Shown: positions 61,194-64,000 of the stretch, in pieces
Layout: each line of letters begins with the position of its first letter
Numbering within the stretch: the stretch's first letter is position 1
Origin: Mesorhabditis belari
Lineage: Eukaryota; Nematoda; Chromadorea; Rhabditida; Rhabditidae
Direction: 5' to 3'
NCBI GenBank assembly: GCA_958450365.1
Contig: CAUEEP010000727.1
Location: 1,989,501 to 2,053,500, forward strand
DNA: 64,000 nt
Made by a program: the position numbers and the translations under genes
The notes under the pieces: generated by a model
Seen by the model: only the letters and a program-made list of their open reading frames with translations
Databases searched by the model: none
What the model was told of the DNA's origin: nothing

Positions 61194-61465
61194 ATGCCAT
61201 CGTCAGCAGAGGTGTTAGCTTACGAATTAGAGCACGGCGAGTCGGATCTCAAGTGCTCCGGAAAGGGACGATCAAAGAGTGAAAGGGTACGGTAGATGTT
61301 GAGCAATTTATAGAAAAAAATCAAACTTTTGAGTGATCTGAATAAGTATTTAAAACGATAAATATTCGTTTCCAGGTCGAAAACAAGCACTCCGATCAGA
61401 ACACGAACAATCGAATGATCGTGAATGTGGCAATGAACGGCCAGGAGAAGAGAAGAGGCAAATGA
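61194..61465 (+). CDS. Small two-exon gene, 61 residues, unrecognised
   Basis: A non-coding leader exon (ending GTACAAG at 61117) appears to splice to CCAG|ATG at 61193/61194. Exon 61194-61287 starts MPSSAEVLAYELEHGESD and ends KGRSKSER. After a 90-bp intron the next exon gives VENKHSDQNTNNRMIVNVAM and ends at TGA 61463-61465. The protein is hydrophilic and has no signal peptide. The upstream TATA box, leader and phase-correct intron argue for a real gene, but I recognise no family. Confidence 0.55.
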
Positions 61466-62431
61466 GAGATGAGGAGAAGTCGTCCATCTCTTGTCTGTTG
61501 GTCGGTTCTTGTAAAAAACACAAATATTTAGATTATAGATGTTTTAATTCTCTAATCGTATATTTTCAATTCAATATAAGGGAATTAAATTCAAATTTGC
61601 CCATTCAAATTAACTGAGCGTAAGAAACATTTAATAGACGGAGAGAATCAATAATTTTTCTTCGATTTCTCCAGTTACCGTAACCTCGACGCCTTTCCAG
61701 ACAAAGAGATTACGGTATCTTCTTTTTCCCTGACGGGCATCTTTCAGGAAACAGTTCTAGTGGCAAAAAAAACTCACTAAACGTTTCAAATTTTCTCACC
61801 AATTTATCGTGTGCTTTCCAGATGGCTCAAATTCAGTTTCGACTTTCAGAAATCGTGTGCTCATTCGGCTGACGTGGCCCCGGTCTCTTCTTTATAGTCT
61901 TTAAAGCCATCGGATCGTCAAAAATTGGGAAAAAAATGCAAAAAACAGCAACAACAACAAAAACAACAACGACAACAACAACAATTGATTCTCTATCTAT
62001 AAGTTTAATTCTATTTTTGAAATATTCAAGTAAATCCCGATAGAAAACGATCAGACGATCCGCTTCTCGACGTTTTTTTTTTTTCACAATCGTAGGGCTC
62101 TCACCGTCTTCTGTTTCTTGTTTAAACTGTCAATTTTCTCTAAATTTTCTTCAAATCCCTTAAAAAAAGTGTACAAACCAATCAGTTTTCTCTTTAAAAT
62201 CTGGATTTTTGTAGAGATTTGGAAAATTTTATGTAATTTTATTGAAATTTTGTGTAATTTTATCTACAATATCTAGAGGGACAAAAAAAAAAACGAAAAA
62301 CGAGTAATTTTTATTTTATTTTTTATTCCAAAACACTTACGGTAATCAAAATTTTTCAAAAAAAAAACTTATTTTAAGTTTTTTAAGTTTTAAAAGTTTT
62401 TTTTTTGAGAAATTTTCGACTTTTTACTAGA

Positions 62432-62606
62432 GTGTCTTCCTCGCGAGTAATGCGTTTTTTAAAGCGCAAATTTGGCACAAATTATCGTACTTTTAGCGAA
62501 TTATCATACTTTTAACGCAAAAAAAAATCCCGAACGCCGACTTATATACGTTTTCTTTTCAAGATATTCAGCTGTTTAAATGATTACTCGCAACGAAAAC
62601 ACTCTC
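62432..62606. mobile_element. MITE-like dispersed element
   Basis: Ends AGAGTGTCTTCCTCGCGAGT and ATTACTCGCAACGAAAACAC form imperfect terminal inverted repeats. The interior shares AAGATATTCAGC and adjacent motifs with 22193-22390. Confidence 0.65.
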
Positions 62607-63687
62607 CTTTTTGCCGTCTCGTAAACGAATTTTTCTCCAATAACTGAATATTTTCTTCATTTCTCGTATCATTTCGAGTATTTTCCAAGCGCTTTTTACA
62701 ACTCACTGTGCTTTTGAATGAGCCGACCCTGATCCCTGATCTCTTTCAACTGAATATCTTCACTTTAACAGAACTTTAAATCTTAAATTAAATTTTAAAT
62801 TAAATTTTAAATTAAATTTTAAAGTAATTAATTAATTAAATTTAAAGAAATCCTCAATTTCTCCCAAAAAAAACCCCACTCAAATCAACGCGAAAATCCC
62901 GAAAAAAATTTCAAACAAAATCGATCAAAGCCATCAAATTTCGAAAAAAATATTGGCTTTTTTTGTATTTTTTTCCTTAAACATTTAAATTTTAAGCCAA
63001 AAAATTTAAAAAAAAAACATTTTAAGCCAAAAAAATGGGCTAAGATAAAAAAAATGCAAAAAAATGAACTAAAATTTTTTACAATAATATGGGCTAATTC
63101 AAAAACACAAAAAAAACCCAAAAAAGTTTTGTCAAAACCTTTCAAAAATCCAAAAAAAAAAATTTGTAATTTCATAGCCCAACAAAAAGTGAAAAAAAAG
63201 TGAAATCCAAAAAAAAAAATGAAATCCAAAAAAAATTTCCCTAAAATAATGGTCGATTTGGGAGCTCTGGAGGCCAGAAAACCAAAAAAAAAGTAATCTT
63301 TTCAAGAAATTTTTGCAATTTTAAACTTATCTACCTTTTAGAAATCTGGAAAAGAAAAGAAAAGAAAAGAAAATTTTCACAAAAAAAATTTTATTTTCAG
63401 CAGTGATTCTTTAAATTCTTTTTTTATTTTAAATTCAAAAATTTCTTTAAAATGATCAAACTTTTAGAAATTTAAAAAGTTTACTTTAAAGTAAAGATAT
63501 TCAGCTGAAGAAGTTTTTTCTGGATTGGCTTAATTTTTAAAAAAAAAAGCGTTTGACCTCAATTTTTTTTGTTTTTTCAATTTTTTAATAATTTTTCTAT
63601 ATTTGAATATTTTTTCTTAATATTTAATATCTTTTTTTCTTAATTTGAAGTCTTAAAAGTGTGAAATTAGAGAAGCGAATAGGTTCT

Positions 63688-63898
63688 CTAAGCTAAATTG
63701 AGCTAAATTGAGCTAAATTGAGCTAAATTGAGCTAAATTGAGCTAAATTCGAGCTAAATTGAGCTAAATTCGAGCTAAATTGAGCTAAATTGAGCTAAAT
63801 TGAGCTAAATTGAGCTAAATTGAGCTAAATTGAGCTAAATTGAGCTAAATTCGAGCTAAATTGAGCTAAATTGAGCTATATTTGAGCTAAATTTGAGC
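63688..63898 (+). repeat. 10-bp tandem repeat (GAGCTAAATT)n
   Basis: About 20 copies of GAGCTAAATT. A variant with an extra C (ATTCGAGC) recurs at intervals, and the array decays to TTTGAGCTA at the right. Confidence 0.95.
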
Positions 63899-64000
63899 CA
63901 TTTGCTTCCTTTATTTCTGCCTCTTTGTATTTACTTTTCAATAGATTTTTTTCTGTTTTTAATGAATAAAAATTTTCTTTTTTTTTGAAAAGAATTGCAA

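Larger units (their letters stand above)
61466..64000. other. AT-rich low-complexity intergenic DNA
   Basis: Beyond the small gene the sequence is dominated by A and T homopolymer runs (62270-63560). It contains a dispersed element at 62432-62606 and a 10-bp tandem array at 63688-63898. The Phe-rich minus-strand ORF at 62885-63229 is a product of A-runs, not a gene. Confidence 0.6.

Noticed and set aside
62885..63229. Phe-rich 114-codon minus-strand ORF
   Set aside because: Entirely explained by A-runs; no start context, splice sites or domain.

Overview
This is nuclear DNA from a nematode, most likely a rhabditid. Genes are dense and cut by many short introns (often 40-60 nt) with GT donors and T-rich acceptors ending TTTAG or TTTCAG. 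Many start codons follow an acceptor-like AG directly, as expected for spliced-leader trans-splicing. Same-strand neighbours sit 150-220 bp apart, as in nematode operons. The window also holds a serpentine chemoreceptor-like gene, mariner and Tc1 relics, and many inverted-repeat (MITE-like) elements. All gene models were spliced by eye, keeping reading phase across each junction.

Left arm (1-10,000): a possible small spliced ORF; an SLC37-type sugar-phosphate exchanger whose 5' end exists in an inverted partial copy; a secreted or lipid-anchored repeat protein with one repeat per exon and a dense cysteine run; a possible degenerate minus-strand gene; and a ZIP (SLC39A8/A14-like) metal transporter.

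Middle (10,000-29,100): one very large plus-strand gene, at least 32 exons and about 1,810 codons. It encodes an acidic, mostly low-complexity protein with a coiled-coil C-terminus that I do not recognise. Its introns are packed with mobile and repetitive DNA: a heptamer minisatellite, a 5S-like fragment, hAT-like and Tc1/mariner-like palindromic elements, a Tc1 relic, and a broken mariner that landed inside a CAGTAGA-type minisatellite.

Right-middle (29,300-37,600): on the minus strand an unrecognised 180-residue gene is followed by an ACAD9/VLCAD-like acyl-CoA dehydrogenase family gene. Divergently on the plus strand lies HADHB (trifunctional protein beta), followed by a KLHDC10-type kelch gene. 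Fatty-acid-oxidation-related genes therefore flank one shared intergenic region.

Right arm (38,200-64,000): a JAZF1-type zinc-finger gene with an RHBDD1/RHBDL4-type rhomboid protease nested antisense in its last intron; PIG-C; a serpentine GPCR; XPB/ERCC3 helicase (minus); a p47/UBXN2-type p97 cofactor with an unrecognised antisense gene nested in one intron; NDUFA12 of complex I, probably co-transcribed with the p47 gene; then about 5 kb of repeat-rich intergenic DNA, a small TATA-driven gene, and AT-rich low-complexity sequence with a 10-bp tandem repeat.

I see no single convincing undescribed system. The most unusual signals are the exon-per-repeat cysteine-run protein, the giant orphan gene, and small exon and splice-junction fragments of resident genes copied to other places in the window.
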